Assembly: GCA_914767715.1 (NCBI GenBank)
Contig: OU612071.1
Coordinates: 9,223,493 to 9,287,492, forward strand
DNA length: 64,000 nucleotides
From: Membranipora membranacea
Lineage: Eukaryota > Bryozoa > Gymnolaemata > Cheilostomatida > Membraniporidae
Reading direction: 5' to 3'
The notes under the pieces are model-generated. The model saw only the letters and a list, made by a program, of their open reading frames with translations. It was not told the origin of the DNA and searched no databases. A program made the position numbers and the translations under genes. How positions within the stretch are numbered: the first letter of the stretch is position 1; each line of letters starts with the position of its first letter. Shown piece after piece: positions 53,124 through 64,000 of this stretch.

Positions 53124-56100
53124 CTGTAGAGCATAACGTAAGACATGAGGTTAGCATCGTTAGCTGGTACTGCTACAGCTTGGTCAAATAAGTTTTAAGT
53201 AGAGACAAAAAATCACGAAGAATTTGCAAGTTCAACTCCTCCAATTAATCAAAGAGGTTCACAACACAAAACAGCGTAGGTCTGACCAAAGCTTGCACAT
53301 TTGAATGAAAGAATTTAATGGAGATCCTACATGTTGGTTCCCTATGAGTAAACTAGGGAAACTCATTGAATTACCATTCACGCCACCTACTGAAAGTGCA
53401 ACCGCTCACTATCAACAAAAGCGATACCTGCCCCGAATAAAAAGTATCATCCTACCATTCATGCCAAATACTCCAAGTGAGAATGCTCACTGTAAATTAA
53501 AGCAATACCTACCAAATAATAGGTATCATACTTACCTTCCAAATGTAAGTAACATTTAACTTACCTTGAACTAGTAGACACGGAATCGGAAGGCTTGGAA
53601 CAAGCGTATGGTTTAGTAAGAGGTAAGAACTAAACCATCTGCTTCACTTGAAAATCGAAACTCAAGGGACAACAATGTAAATGACTAGCATTCCGATGAC
53701 ATCACTGAATGTTGTGAAGTAAAAATACTATCACAACCAATCAACACGAGGCGATAACTCCGACGGCTTCTCAAACTAAAGTACGTTCACTCAACCAATG
53801 AGGGATTTGATTGACTCAACATCATAATCTTATTTTTAATTTTAATACCGACTTTCACTTTAATATTAAAGTTGATGCGAAATATAGAATTCTTAAAAAC
53901 GGGTTTTCCTGTAAATTTGTTATGCCGCAGATTGATCGTTTTCGCTCGTGACGACTGTTACAACAAAATAATCTGTCAATGCTGTTTCTCTTTTAAAGCC
54001 GGTAAACGCCTGGATTTTGCCAAACAAATGGGTAAGGATGGTTTTAAAATAAGATAGAAATTAAGCAGCTCTCAACGGCCCTCAGGTGCATTAATCTTTC
54101 TATACAGTTTTAAGGGTTAACTGAGCGCACACGCCATCGTTAGCATTAATACCGGTGGAGCCTCGTTGGTAAATGTACAAAATCAACTTCAAACAGAGAA
54201 GATATCTAGGTTTTGTAAAGAACACAATCAGAAGCAGCCTATTGGCCCTATGGATAACCAAAACACTAACAGCATAATGTAGTTCATGGTAAAACACAGA
54301 ACGATATCTTTATGGGGACTTGTGAACTGAAGCAAACGTAAAGCAAGGGGCTAAAATTTATTGTGACAAGACAAATTGAGAAGGTGCAACAACTGATCTG
54401 GGAAAACAAACAAGAAAGCTCTATAAAGACTACAATAAAACAATAGCGATAATCTTATCAGAACATCGAGATCTGAGATATCTGTGCCTTCACTAAAATA
54501 GTATCAATTTGTACCAAGCATCGATCAAAATCAACCCCAGTACTACTCATAGATAAAAACTCTAACCCTATAACAGCACATTTACCCTAAGTGTGTCAAT
54601 ATTAGCTAGAGTTTAGCTAATTTTGGGGTGCCCTAATGTTAGCTAACATAATTTTCTCTACTAGCTTAGGTGGGAGATGTGGACGTTTGCTAGCCATAAA
54701 TTAACTAGTTCAACCATACATGAAATAGCAGACTACGGCAAATACTTCACTTATCTTATTGATTGTAAAGTACTATTAACTAAGTCATAGCTCATTTAAA
54801 GGCAACACTCAATGACAAGTTAGACCAATGAACTAAAGGTTTAGTTCATTGGTTAGACCAACCCGCTTTCCAAACACAAAGTTTGCGAAAAACTAACCAA
54901 TCACCACAACACTCCTGGACTTGTTGTGTGTGCCAACGGATTTAACATGATAGTTTATAATCCCTCAAATAATACTTGGTGTAAATTGTATACTGTCAAT
55001 CGTTGATGATCTTAGCGTAACAACGGCGAACATCAAACTTAAAGTATCTACCATGAAAGTATGAGAACAATGTGTACTGATCTGATCAATTGTTTAACAA
55101 GTACATTGATAATGTAGAAGAAGATTGGCACCTTAAGAAACACATTGCTCCACCGACTGAAGAAATAGCTAGGCTCATATTCTACGAACTTCCAAAAGAC
55201 GCATAAAACGTAGAAAAGTTGAATGCCAATAATACCACATAAAGTTGAATGCCAATAATACCACAGAAAGTTGAATCCAAATAAAACCTGCATAATAAAA
55301 ACAGAGCGAAGTCTACTTACCAAAAGTCTCCTTGGTCTGTACGTCGAAATCTTAGAATTAACAATGCACTGAAAGACTGTCTGTAGAAGATCAACTACTC
55401 AACTGTGATCTTAGATCCGTACTAACTCAATGGTTTCATATCTCGCATTCTTCAATTACAAATCTCAGAAACTGATGACAAGACAATTCCAAAAAAATTG
55501 CGGAAAATAAAATTTAGATTTTCTTAAAATAATAATAATAGTACAAAAATGCTACAAATAAAAAAGGTGTTACATTCTTCAAGAAATTCACATCAGCTAA
55601 ATTTTCTGAGCTTCTTTTGACGCCAAAAGTAAAACCTTATGATCATATCAATATGCCTCACAACATAATGTGCTCCCATTATCGGCATAAACTGGTGGTA
55701 TTGGCAGGCTATGCATGATGTTTTCTTATGGAGGCGCAGGCAGTTTGAACGAACCCATTCTGTTAAAGGGAATTTCAATTAAAAACAAGATGAGAGCATT
55801 CATGAGAATTACAAAGAGATTCCTTTAAGTTGAAAATATCAACAAATAATCATTTGGGGAGCTCAGAATGGCCCTAGCTTATTTACCACCCACAAGACCT
55901 GACAAGACTGGTGTGTTTCACAAAATTTTACCTCATTCATGTGTCTAACTAAACTTGATGTTTGTGAGTTTTTTTCTCAGTTTAGCACTTCCTGAACAGA
56001 GAGCAACGTGCCAAACCATTCACAAGTACCTCTTGTGTCGGGTTCTCTTGGCATGTTGCAATCCCACATTAGCTTTCGAGGTAATTTTGCTCCATGTGAC

Positions 56101-56207
56101 ACTTTATGCCATAGGGCACTAGCTTAAGGTGTCACTGTCAACGGCATATCACTCAGGTCATGTGACTAAAAGACATTTAACTCCGATCATGTGGCCCAGA
56201 TCATGTG

Positions 56208-56582
56208 ATTCAGCCATGTGACTCAATATCCCTTTGAGACATTGATGTGGCAAGCTTTTATGCCGAATTCACAAGTATCACATACTCATAGCTCATACTA
56301 TGCCCACATGTAGTGCCCAATCACCGAACTACAGTTACTTTTTTGCTGCTAGAATAAGCTAAAATGGCCAATCCATTGTTATAGGAGTTGTCTTCTGCTA
56401 TGGCAAGGGCAAATAACCCCTATAATTGAAAGCCAGATCCTTTTAAAATCCTGTATCAGGGAGCATGAGCCTGAATGATGGTAAAAATCACGGTTATGGT
56501 GTGCAATGCATGTCACCTCAGGTGTATCACATTTTCTCGTAGTTCATACTATGCCCATATGCAGTGACAATGCACTGACAAT
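56208..56582 (-). repeat. XPA: partial copies of the 3' end of XPA exon 7 plus flanking 3'UTR
   Basis: CATACTATGCCC of the exon (56689) recurs at 56545 and 56294. The 56545 copy still reads YGHSMNYEKM and stop. The 56294 copy also shares the following ~75 bases of 3'UTR (CATTGATGTGG, TCAATATC). These are decayed exon-tail duplicates, not genes. Confidence 0.8.
56385..56532. repeat. dispersed ~145-bp repeat, copy 2
   Basis: Same unit as 52377-52517; lies between two of the XPA exon-tail copies. Confidence 0.75.
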
Positions 56583-56670
56583 GCACTGACAAGGCCATGT
56601 GGCTCAGGTGACTGAGTGATGTGATTCAATATCACTTTTATGACATTGATGTGGGATGAATTCAGATTTA

Positions 56671-56822
56671 TCACATTTTCTCATAGCTCATACTATGCCC
56701 ACACGTTGTGCACTGTTTAGTGTACTCGTCTGAGTCTTCGTTATATGACTCAGCTCCCCACTCATGCGTGTGACCAGCTAGGTCTACTTTATATAAACTA
56801 CTGCGTACCTCTCTCTTCAGCT
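56671..56822 (-). CDS. XPA: XPA exon 7 (stop codon)
   Basis: Encodes [20 protein letters not shown] and, at its end, [13 protein letters not shown] and TGA, matching the human C-terminus CTMCGHELTYEKM. TATTACAG acceptor. Partial copies of its 3' end lie downstream at 56545 and 56294. Confidence 0.95.
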
Positions 56823-59800
56823 CTGTAATAAATCAAAATATCAATTCCCATTACTCTAGTGTGGCTTCTTGGAGTCCAACTTTATATGCTTGTATTAAAT
56901 CTTGCTGTTTTATCATCAGACTTGGACTAAAATCTTCGAGGGTCCACAATAGCTATTGCAATATAATAGTTGTGACTTCTTAGCAGCGCACAAAATAGAA
57001 TCTGCGTCTAGTTTTAAATGTTTGCTGTTTCAACCACGAATATTCATATTGACAATTTACAATCGTTATCCAAGAAAGTGACAGAGCAATGAATATACAT
57101 GGGGAGTGGACAAGTTGAGGGTAAAGGAAGGCGTGGGATGAGGTTGACCGAAACAGCCGAGCTGCGAAACATTAAATTGACCTGGAAGAGAATTATGTGA
57201 ACGACCGGGTTAGATGGAGGGTCATGGAAGAACTGGGAGTCAATAAATACCAATCAGAAAATGGAGGCGGCCAAGGTCAGCCCTTGGGAAGGTGATGTAA
57301 TGCGATACCAATAGACCCTTAGCAGTTTGTATGTAATTATGCCTGTTACGTTTATAGAATAATTCACTGACCTGTCATTTTCTTCTCATACTTTTTAGAT
57401 TTAGCTTTTGCACTGAGTATTTTACGCTTTGTCGATTCATCTTCGATGGCTTCCATTGAGCCCCATATCTCCATCGCCCTGTCATAACACTGCATGGGAC
57501 AAAAAAGGACATAAAAATATTCCAATGATGTAAAAACTTATTATGATCAATCTAAGAATAAGATCTGAATTAAGATGTTATCCCTTGGATTGGATATCAT
57601 GAAATCAGGAACATAGAGATCTGTTTGATCAGGGCTTGATAGAAGCTTGTCATGGCAAGCTTGTCAAGACAGGCTAGGTTTGAGAGGTATATGTTGCTTT
57701 TTTTTAAATTATTAATTGAGAGTTATTATCTCCTTGAACTGTATGTTCAGAGAGGGCATAACTCCCAATTGGTAAAGTCAATAAAATAAAACCTATAATC
57801 ACAACTAATCAACTAATCACAATCATAAAATGGTCGATAATTGAATGCTACTACCAGCTATCCCGACAAAGTGTGAGAACTCAACCAATCAAAGCTTCTT
57901 GCACACTAACCATCACTTGTTACTTAGTTCAAGTGCTCAAACCGTGTGGAGAGAGTTGGTAGTAGTATTTCATTACCAGCCACTTTCCATTCCCAGGGAA
58001 AGGAACGGATGGAATAATTGTCGACAATGAAATGCTGCTACAGATATCGCAGCACAGTTTGGACACTCAAACTACTTATCATTGTCAAGTTGACATCGAG
58101 ACTACACTATTACCATATGTATCTCTGGTCTTAGAGTCAATTTAGTACCAGTACCTAACGTGAACCCGCCCCTAATTCGTTACCCGCCCCTAATTCGTTA
58201 AATTAAACTCGGGTCATCACACTAAGTTCCTTAGGAAGGTACTCATGCTAAGTGAATTAGTTCACTCTGTATTGATCAGAGATATACATTCAGTAGTATA
58301 TCATGAGAGCAGTGTGGATTACTGAACATACCTGGGACTGTAAGTAGAGTTTCATCTCACCCCAGTGATTATTACGCGGATTCTTTTTAGTGATAAACTT
58401 TAGTATTGGTTCCCTTCTGTCTAAATCAGCATCTGCAAGGAAAATAACAAAGCATTATATTTGGCTATGAACTTGGTTTGGATAGGTTAGCGGCTATTGG
58501 GGTTCAATTATATATGGTGGTTGACAACATTATGCCACCAATAACCGCAACCTAAAGCTTATTCCAAGCGTGTTCACGGAGAAAGATGATATTCATGATA
58601 CAAGTGAATTGCCAAATTGTTAAATTACAGCCGTTGTTAAACAACCATGTGCAGTTCGATTCAATGTTGGCTGCTGAAAATGAATGCTTTTCCTTTAATT
58701 TGAATCTATCCAAAATAATCCAGGGGGTCTTTCAAGTAAAAACAGCCGAAATCAGAATATGCTTGCTCACTCAATGAGTGAGTGATACCTGTAGGCTCTC
58801 GTTCAAAAATCCCTCACTCATTTATGGAACAAGTTACATTCTGAGTGAGCAATTTGGGAGTGATTTCGTCTAATTGAAAGACCAATAATGTGTGATCATC
58901 TTGAGCGATGTGATATTGACAATTTGCGTTAGTAAAGCATCGCTTATTGTGATTGAAAGACCCCCAGTCTAAAAATAGAAGGCTCCTCACAGGTGACCAG
59001 AGCAGACAAGAGAATACTTATACAAAACACAAACAGACTAAGCATGTCAAAACCTTCTGAGTGGATCAGAAGTCAAACATTCTGCCTGCACAATAGTCTC
59101 TGCAGCACAGCAATACTGGTTCCCATCGTTTGATGACATCACATTCATAGTTCAAGGTTATGAATATCACAACCAGTGTTCCATTACTGCCCAAATAGTA
59201 TGAGATGAAGGGATTCTGTAGTTATCCTAATCAAGGAGCTAAGTCTAAACAATTAGTTAGTTTCCATGGACCGATCACTGGCCGATAGTGTGGCGACTTT
59301 GGTCGACTGATTGACTTTTCCATTTTCATAACTACTAAAGTTGACCTTGGCTTTAATACAACCTTTTGCATGCAGTGAAAAGTCGCTGTCAAAGACAAGT
59401 CGACCCGAAGCGAGTTTGAACTCATGGGAACATGGCCACAATTCTGTATAAGAAACGTTGCCCTTTTACTGTTGGCCAGCTTCTGGCCCATGGATCCTAA
59501 CCAACCATGCGCCTGTGCCTGTCCTGAGTGTTTCTTATAGCCGAGCACTCACCTTTGAGGAGGAATTTGGTTTTAGCTGTGGTTCTTGTTACAAGTTTGT
59601 GGCGTTCTCTATCATGGCAAGCGTCACATACATCAACAGAGAACTTATTCTTCAAAAATGACAGGGCAAAAGGTCGGCAGCATTCACCGCATTCCACCTC
59701 TGAACTGCTGCCTGCGATCACAAACGGCTCTATAAGTAAAGGGGAGTAAAGTTGACAATAAGCCCAACAAAAGGGAAATAACATGTCACGTATAAGGTTG

Positions 59801-62560
59801 ATTACTTTCTCCAACATATAATCGCTCTCGTCCATAATTACCGCTCAAAACATCTGGAGACCGCCAAATTTATCCTAAACGAGAAAAGTCTGAACTAAGT
59901 GACAGTAAAAAGCATCAATATTTGGCTGAAGGGATTGGAATATTGCGTGTCTGGATTGAAGTAAATTCTGAATTAAGTAGAGTATAGTATACAGACAAAT
60001 GAAAAATGTAAATGCAGGCCCAGCTTACTCGCTAGCAACAAAAGTTCTTTGTAAACGAGCTGTGAAATAGTAAACATAATTTACCCAAGAGGAGTTAAGT
60101 CTCTGCAGATGGAAAAGTTTGCCATTTTGTAAAGGGTTTGAACAGCTAAATTTCAAGGCTAGCTAACATTTACGTCATAAAAGTTCCCACCTTAGACACC
60201 CAAAATCTAGAGCTAGCTAAAATTAAGTCACCCACAAACTAGCATAGTTAAAATCCAGTTAACATTCACTCCACTAGGTCATGGTTTTTGAATTTGAGTG
60301 ACTCCATGAAGTTGAATGTTACATCTCACTCAATGGCACACTGATGACGTGATATACTATTGCATGTACATCTCTGATCTATAGAGAGTGAATTTATTCA
60401 CTAAGCATGAGTACCATCACAAGGAATTTGGTGTGACGACAGAGTTCAATTTTACTAATTATTGGGCGGGTTGATGTTAGGTACTCATACAAAGTTGACT
60501 CTAATGACCAGAGATACACATGACAATAGTGTAGTCTCGATGTCAGTGTGAGATACTCACCATCCTGCATGAGCTGAGCGAAGTCAACATCCCCCATATC
60601 CGCTCCTTCTTCTCCCTCCTCTAAGAAAAAGCCCCCTCCTGTGTCCACTTCCTGTATTGTGGACACTTTGTGCATTTTACCTTTTTTCCTCTCACTAAGA
60701 ACAGACAGCAAAAATACATATGAAAAATTTGGGATATTGAGCCATGCCGGGGAAGATTCACTCTAACTCTTGTACATTCTCGTAGATCTAGACTCATTGA
60801 GAACTCAACAAACAATGTGAACATTATATCAAAAATGACATAATAACTGATTAGCACAAATCGATCTGTGGGGTCTCTCAATTACAAACAGCCATAATCA
60901 CTAGTTGATCGCTCACTCTGTGAGTGAGTGACACCTGCTAGGGTCTTGCTCTCACTCAATGATGGAACTATATACACTCAGAGTGATTGAGTGAGTGATT
61001 TGGGATCGAGTTTGTCTTCTAATTGAGTGATGTGATAGTGATAACTTGCTTTAGTAAAGTATCACTCATTCTGATTGAATGACCCCCCCCCCCTTGTTTG
61101 GATTGGCTATGTTCATTTCTCTTATTAAATATATGTGAAACAAGGTCATGGGGTGAAGGTCAGAGTTACAACCACTTTGATATCAGATCAGTCAGGGCGG
61201 AGTGAAACTGTTTACTGTTAAGCTAACATCAAGTCACCTCAAATCTACCCACAAAAAAATTTAGCTTAGTGTTTACTCCTCTAGGGTAAGCAAGACTTGG
61301 ATAACAGAGGAATATCAATGGTAACCTTGGCAGTACGTAAGTTGAGCCTTTCAAACAAGTAAATATTCCAACCAGCACTGCAACTCATTATTAAATTTTT
61401 GCAATGTATGCATGTGTATTCTATCATTGCAGTAACAATATCATTGGACTTCGTACATTAAAATATAAGAAAATGAAGGGATCTCCAAGCTTATGGATGG
61501 CTGTTTGGTCAGGTAAAGAAAGCCACCAGTCCATCAGTCACCCTACCCACCTAACAGTCAACAAAAGACAACATCGACATCGGGATTACACTACTATTAT
61601 GTGTATCTCTGATCGTTAGAGTCAATTAAATAAGAGTACCTAACATGTACCCACCCCTAATTGTTAATATTGAGCTCTGGTCGTCACACCGAATTCCTTG
61701 TGATGGTACTCATGCTAAGTTAATTAATTCATCCTCTATCGATCAGAGATATACATGCAATAGAATATCACGTGATCAGTGTGACCTAAGACAACACATT
61801 GGCAAGGATATACTTACACGGATATACTTACACGGATATACTTACACGAATATACTTACACGGATATACTTTCATGGATACACTTACATTTCTTCTTCCT
61901 CTTGTTTTCGCTGCTTTCTGAGCTGTAGCGCCCTCTGTCTGTTGTTTTCTATTCTGATTTTATCGATCATTCTCAGATCTTTTTCCTCTTTCTCAGGTAC
62001 AGCCTCCTCTGGGCTGATAGCAGCATCGACCTTCTTTTCTGTATCAGCGCCTACCAAAGCATTTCATCATTACATAAATTTCATTAGCTGGATATTGATA
62101 TATTTTAATTTCGGGACGTAGCATATTTATAATTGAACGGAAGCACATGTCAAACCAATGCAATTATAATTAAAAGTAAATAACCAGTTTGTTGAATATA
62201 TGTAACGTTTATTTTTATTTAGACTCCGAGGGTGAATTATGCAAATAAGAATTGAGTAATTGGTAGGGAATCACAAGCTGATTCAATCAATACTTGTTTT
62301 TCAAGTCAACAAAGTATTGTATATCATTATTGAAAAGCACTTACTATCGTTGGTCAACCGCAGAATGAAAACGTACTCGGCGGTAGAAAAATTGAGAATG
62401 TCTGTAATTATGTTGCTTAACTGAAAAGGTAAGTTTCTACGTTTGTGTGCTCACCTTTCTGCTTAAGATTATTGGTAGCGTTCTGTGCCGTTTCCGGCTC
62501 GTCCTCAGTGGCTACAGGGCCAGATTTGCCAGCATTTCTCCGAGATCTCCGCGGTGGCAT
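56671..62560 (-). CDS. XPA: XPA, DNA damage recognition/verification factor, complete, 7 exons
   Basis: Scaffold of nucleotide excision repair; it binds DNA, RPA and TFIIH at the lesion in the nucleus. Seven exons join to 316 residues (human 273). Landmarks in order: basic N-terminus [12 protein letters not shown]; the RPA-binding-like helix [32 protein letters not shown] (human DTGGGFILEEEE); the C4 zinc finger (C148-x2-C151, C169-x2-C172); the DNA-binding segment [34 protein letters not shown]; and the C-terminal TFIIH-binding element with [13 protein letters not shown]. All junction phases agree. The longer length comes mainly from the N-terminal Glu/Lys region. Family assignment is certain. 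Confidence 0.96.
57372..57489 (-). CDS. XPA: XPA exon 6
   Basis: Encodes [20 protein letters not shown] and a basic helix ending KKYEKKMT. Phase 0 to 1; donor GTCAGT. Confidence 0.93.
57842..58078. mobile_element. family-H palindromic element, copy 2
   Basis: Starts TGCTACTACCAGCTATCCCG; contains TGGTAGTAGTATTTCATTAC and the ACTTTCCATTCCCAGGGAAA palindrome. In the XPA intron after exon 5. Confidence 0.75.
58089..58316 (+). mobile_element. family-A MITE, copy 5
   Basis: Core carries a small internal duplication of CCGCCCCTAATTCGTTA. Ends 16 bp from the XPA exon 5 boundary. Confidence 0.88.
58332..58432 (-). CDS. XPA: XPA exon 5 (DNA-binding)
   Basis: Encodes [20 protein letters not shown] and [14 protein letters not shown]. 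Phase 1 to 0; GTATGT donor with a family-A MITE about 16 bp downstream. Confidence 0.95.
59553..59729 (-). CDS. XPA: XPA exon 4 (zinc finger)
   Basis: Encodes [20 protein letters not shown] and [20 protein letters not shown]. The C4 finger ligands are intact. Phase 1 to 1; GTGAGT donor. Confidence 0.95.
60337..60550 (-). mobile_element. family-A MITE, copy 6 (best preserved)
   Basis: Both ends intact (CACACTGATGACGTG ... CGATGTCAGTGTG), 214 bp. Ends 11 bp from the XPA exon 3 boundary. No clear target-site duplication. Confidence 0.92.
60561..60694 (-). CDS. XPA: XPA exon 3
   Basis: Encodes [20 protein letters not shown] and [12 protein letters not shown]. Phase 2 to 1; GTGAGT donor with a family-A MITE only about 11 bp downstream. 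Confidence 0.93.
61569..61783 (+). mobile_element. family-A MITE, copy 7
   Basis: Full-length; lies next to the 14-bp XPA exon 2 donor array. Confidence 0.88.
61806..61888 (-). repeat. 14-bp tandem array of the XPA exon 2 donor
   Basis: Unit ACTTACACGGATAT on the plus strand, that is GTAAGT on the gene strand, at 61882 (real donor), 61868 (mutated), 61854, 61840, 61826 and 61812. Confidence 0.93.
61888..62050 (-). CDS. XPA: XPA exon 2 (RPA-binding helix)
   Basis: Encodes [20 protein letters not shown] and [13 protein letters not shown], matching human SIERKRQRALMLRQARL. Phase 1 to 2. The GTAAGT donor is the first unit of a 14-bp tandem array. Confidence 0.93.
62455..62560 (-). CDS. XPA: XPA exon 1 (start codon)
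   Basis: Starts [20 protein letters not shown], a basic then acidic N-terminus. Phase 1 at a GTGAGC donor. The start is the first ATG of the frame and has no close competitor. Confidence 0.87.
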
Positions 62561-63899
62561 TCTGTAGCTCTGAACAGCTTACAGCTATTGGAAATATCAA
62601 CAATTTCTCATCAAAACGATGCCAAAAATCTATCATGTAGGGTAATATTTCTGAATGATGATAAAACAGAGGCCCTGCTTAATTAAAACTAGTTTATTAT
62701 GGGTCCTGGGTAGAAAACCTGGTTATTGCGTTTGCCAGCATAGCATCAGCTTGAGCCCTTAGTGCAGACTTGAACAAAGTACATTCGTTTAAGCCCCGCC
62801 TATACCAGACCACTAACGGCTCATGGGTAAATATTGGTTGAGCTGACAACTGACTGGTGGAATAGCCGGAGCGAATCACTCCGTGAATGGCCTGGTCACT
62901 GGTGATGTTTGGTTCACTGGCCTGTTATTCTTTATATTCATTGCAATCTAGTTCACATCAGTAGAACATACTGTCTGTAAAAGGCAGTTTGGTCCTTTCA
63001 TAATACTCTTGTCTTCTAACTAGTGCCCATATAATCAAACCAAGGAGTAAAGCTCCTTGATCAAACCCTCTTTTATAGTTATGCAAACTTAACTTAACAG
63101 AATATTTCACCGGAAATGATAATAAATGATAAAAGTTGAGACGAATTATATATAACACCTATCACAAGCCAATCATATGAGCTATGTTTATAGGTACTAT
63201 CCAATCAGACGCTATCTCTCTGTTGAACAAACTGTACATTGGAGTACACAACTCCATATTCCATTATTACCACTTCCCTTAGACCAGGGAGACCTGCTCC
63301 TGTTCTGTCTGCTATGGAGTGGTTGTCCTTACAGAACCCTGGGCCCAGTGCTACAGAAGTGCTCTCACTTCTCTCAGCCCGTTTTATTGTATAATTAGGA
63401 CTAGCTAGAATTATAAGTGCTCCTGCCCATCCACTTCTCTCATGCAGGTTGTTGCAATGATTCTGCCATTAAATATTGACCTTAAAACTGTATCTTGTGC
63501 TGTCCTTTTTTACTCCCTCACAAATACGTGTCTTTCATCTCAGCACAGTTGTATGTCAACTAACCTCTACCACAGGCCAATCCGGGTGCAGAGGTAAGCC
63601 AGGACACTGACACTGCGAGGGAGGGAAAATACAGCCAAGTCAACACCAGTCGGTCTGTATAACACTGCCATTCACTCGTCTTCATAATTTCAGAAGTAAA
63701 ATACTGTTATAACCATGCCGTTGTCTACTACAGCACATCGCTTATAAAGACCTCGTCGACGGCGATTAACAAGACGAAGATGAAGGAGAAGGGAGTTTGA
63801 GACTAACTCCTGGCTCAGCTCAGACCAAAGGTTGTCTTGACAAGCTCTGTGATGAATATCACTGATATAAATGTCCACCTATCATCCTGTCCCCGCCTC
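62561..63899. other. spacer upstream of XPA
   Basis: The XPA promoter should be in the first few hundred bases. No gene, repeat family or RNA gene was recognised before the SINE at the right edge. Confidence 0.6.
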
Positions 63900-63995
63900 A
63901 TCTTAATCATTAGCAGCATGTGTAGTGACTGGGATTAGCACCAGCAGCCCTCGCAGATTGTCCAGCTCGAATCCAAACCACTACCCCATCCTGCT
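63900..63995 (-). mobile_element. tRNA-derived SINE
   Basis: On the minus strand: GGGTAGTGGTTTGGATTCGA, CTAATCCCAGTCACTACACA and TGCTGCTAATGAT. Box B is degraded. Confidence 0.7.
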
Positions 63996-64000
63996 TACCT

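Larger units (their letters stand above)
53124..56670. other. spacer between FHL and XPA
   Basis: Holds possible FHL noncoding first exons (donors near 53571 and 55320), the presumed XPA 3'UTR, the XPA exon-tail copies and a dispersed repeat at 56385. The 53,900-55,300 stretch shows nothing recognisable. Confidence 0.6.

Noticed and set aside
57044-57253. Possible LINE reverse-transcriptase remnant (plus strand, [18 protein letters not shown])
   Set aside because: The stretch vaguely resembles the C-terminal region of some retrotransposon proteins, but it is short and frame-broken and no other element part is visible.
61645-62121. 158-codon plus-strand open frame
   Set aside because: Antisense to XPA exon 2 and to the GTAAGT array; its repetitive Tyr/Thr-Ile-Leu stretch is the translation of the 14-bp repeats.

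Overview
This is a 64 kb piece of AT-rich animal nuclear genome. Genes are split into many short exons with GT-AG introns of roughly 0.2 to 4.5 kb, and the introns and spacers are full of MITE-like inverted-repeat elements, tRNA-derived SINEs and minisatellites. Nothing is bacterial, viral or organellar. The protein families (MICAL with monooxygenase, CH and LIM domains; a 280-residue FHL; XPA; DOLPP1) point to a metazoan. The MITE/SINE/minisatellite load makes an invertebrate, perhaps a cephalochordate such as amphioxus, my leading guess, but the sequence alone does not prove it.

Layout, left to right. (1) About 650 to 37,375, minus strand: 31 coding exons of a MICAL-type flavoprotein monooxygenase. 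Reading phase agrees across all 30 junctions and gives 1,710 residues. The gene runs off the left edge, so its C-terminus is missing. (2) 37.4 to 39.9 kb: a spacer between divergent genes, with a long fold-back hairpin. (3) 39,866 to 47,338, plus strand: complete seven-exon dolichyldiphosphatase (DOLPP1), 231 residues. (4) 47.3 to 49.7 kb: convergent 3' spacer. (5) 49,653 to 53,081, minus strand: complete six-coding-exon FHL (four and a half LIM) gene, 280 residues, with 5' untranslated sequence further right. (6) 56,671 to 62,560, minus strand: complete seven-exon XPA nucleotide-excision-repair gene, 316 residues. (7) 62.6 to 64 kb: spacer with a SINE fragment at the end. The four genes share no pathway; they are ordinary neighbours, two with actin or LIM links (MICAL, FHL) and two housekeeping (DOLPP1, XPA).

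The most unusual signal is that short segments spanning exon-intron boundaries have repeatedly been copied in tandem into the adjoining intron. I see this at five donors and one acceptor in three genes: MICAL exons 10, 22 and 25, DOLPP1 exon 3 (donor) and exon 5 (acceptor), and XPA exon 2. The 3' end of the last XPA exon has also been copied downstream. The repeat periods (35, 86, 46, 37, 52 and 14 bp) are all non-multiples of three, and in the cases I translated only the exon-proximal site keeps the known protein. One MITE family also lies within about 20 bp of three splice donors and next to or inside two of the donor arrays. MICAL also has a likely 12-nt microexon and a tandemly duplicated exon.
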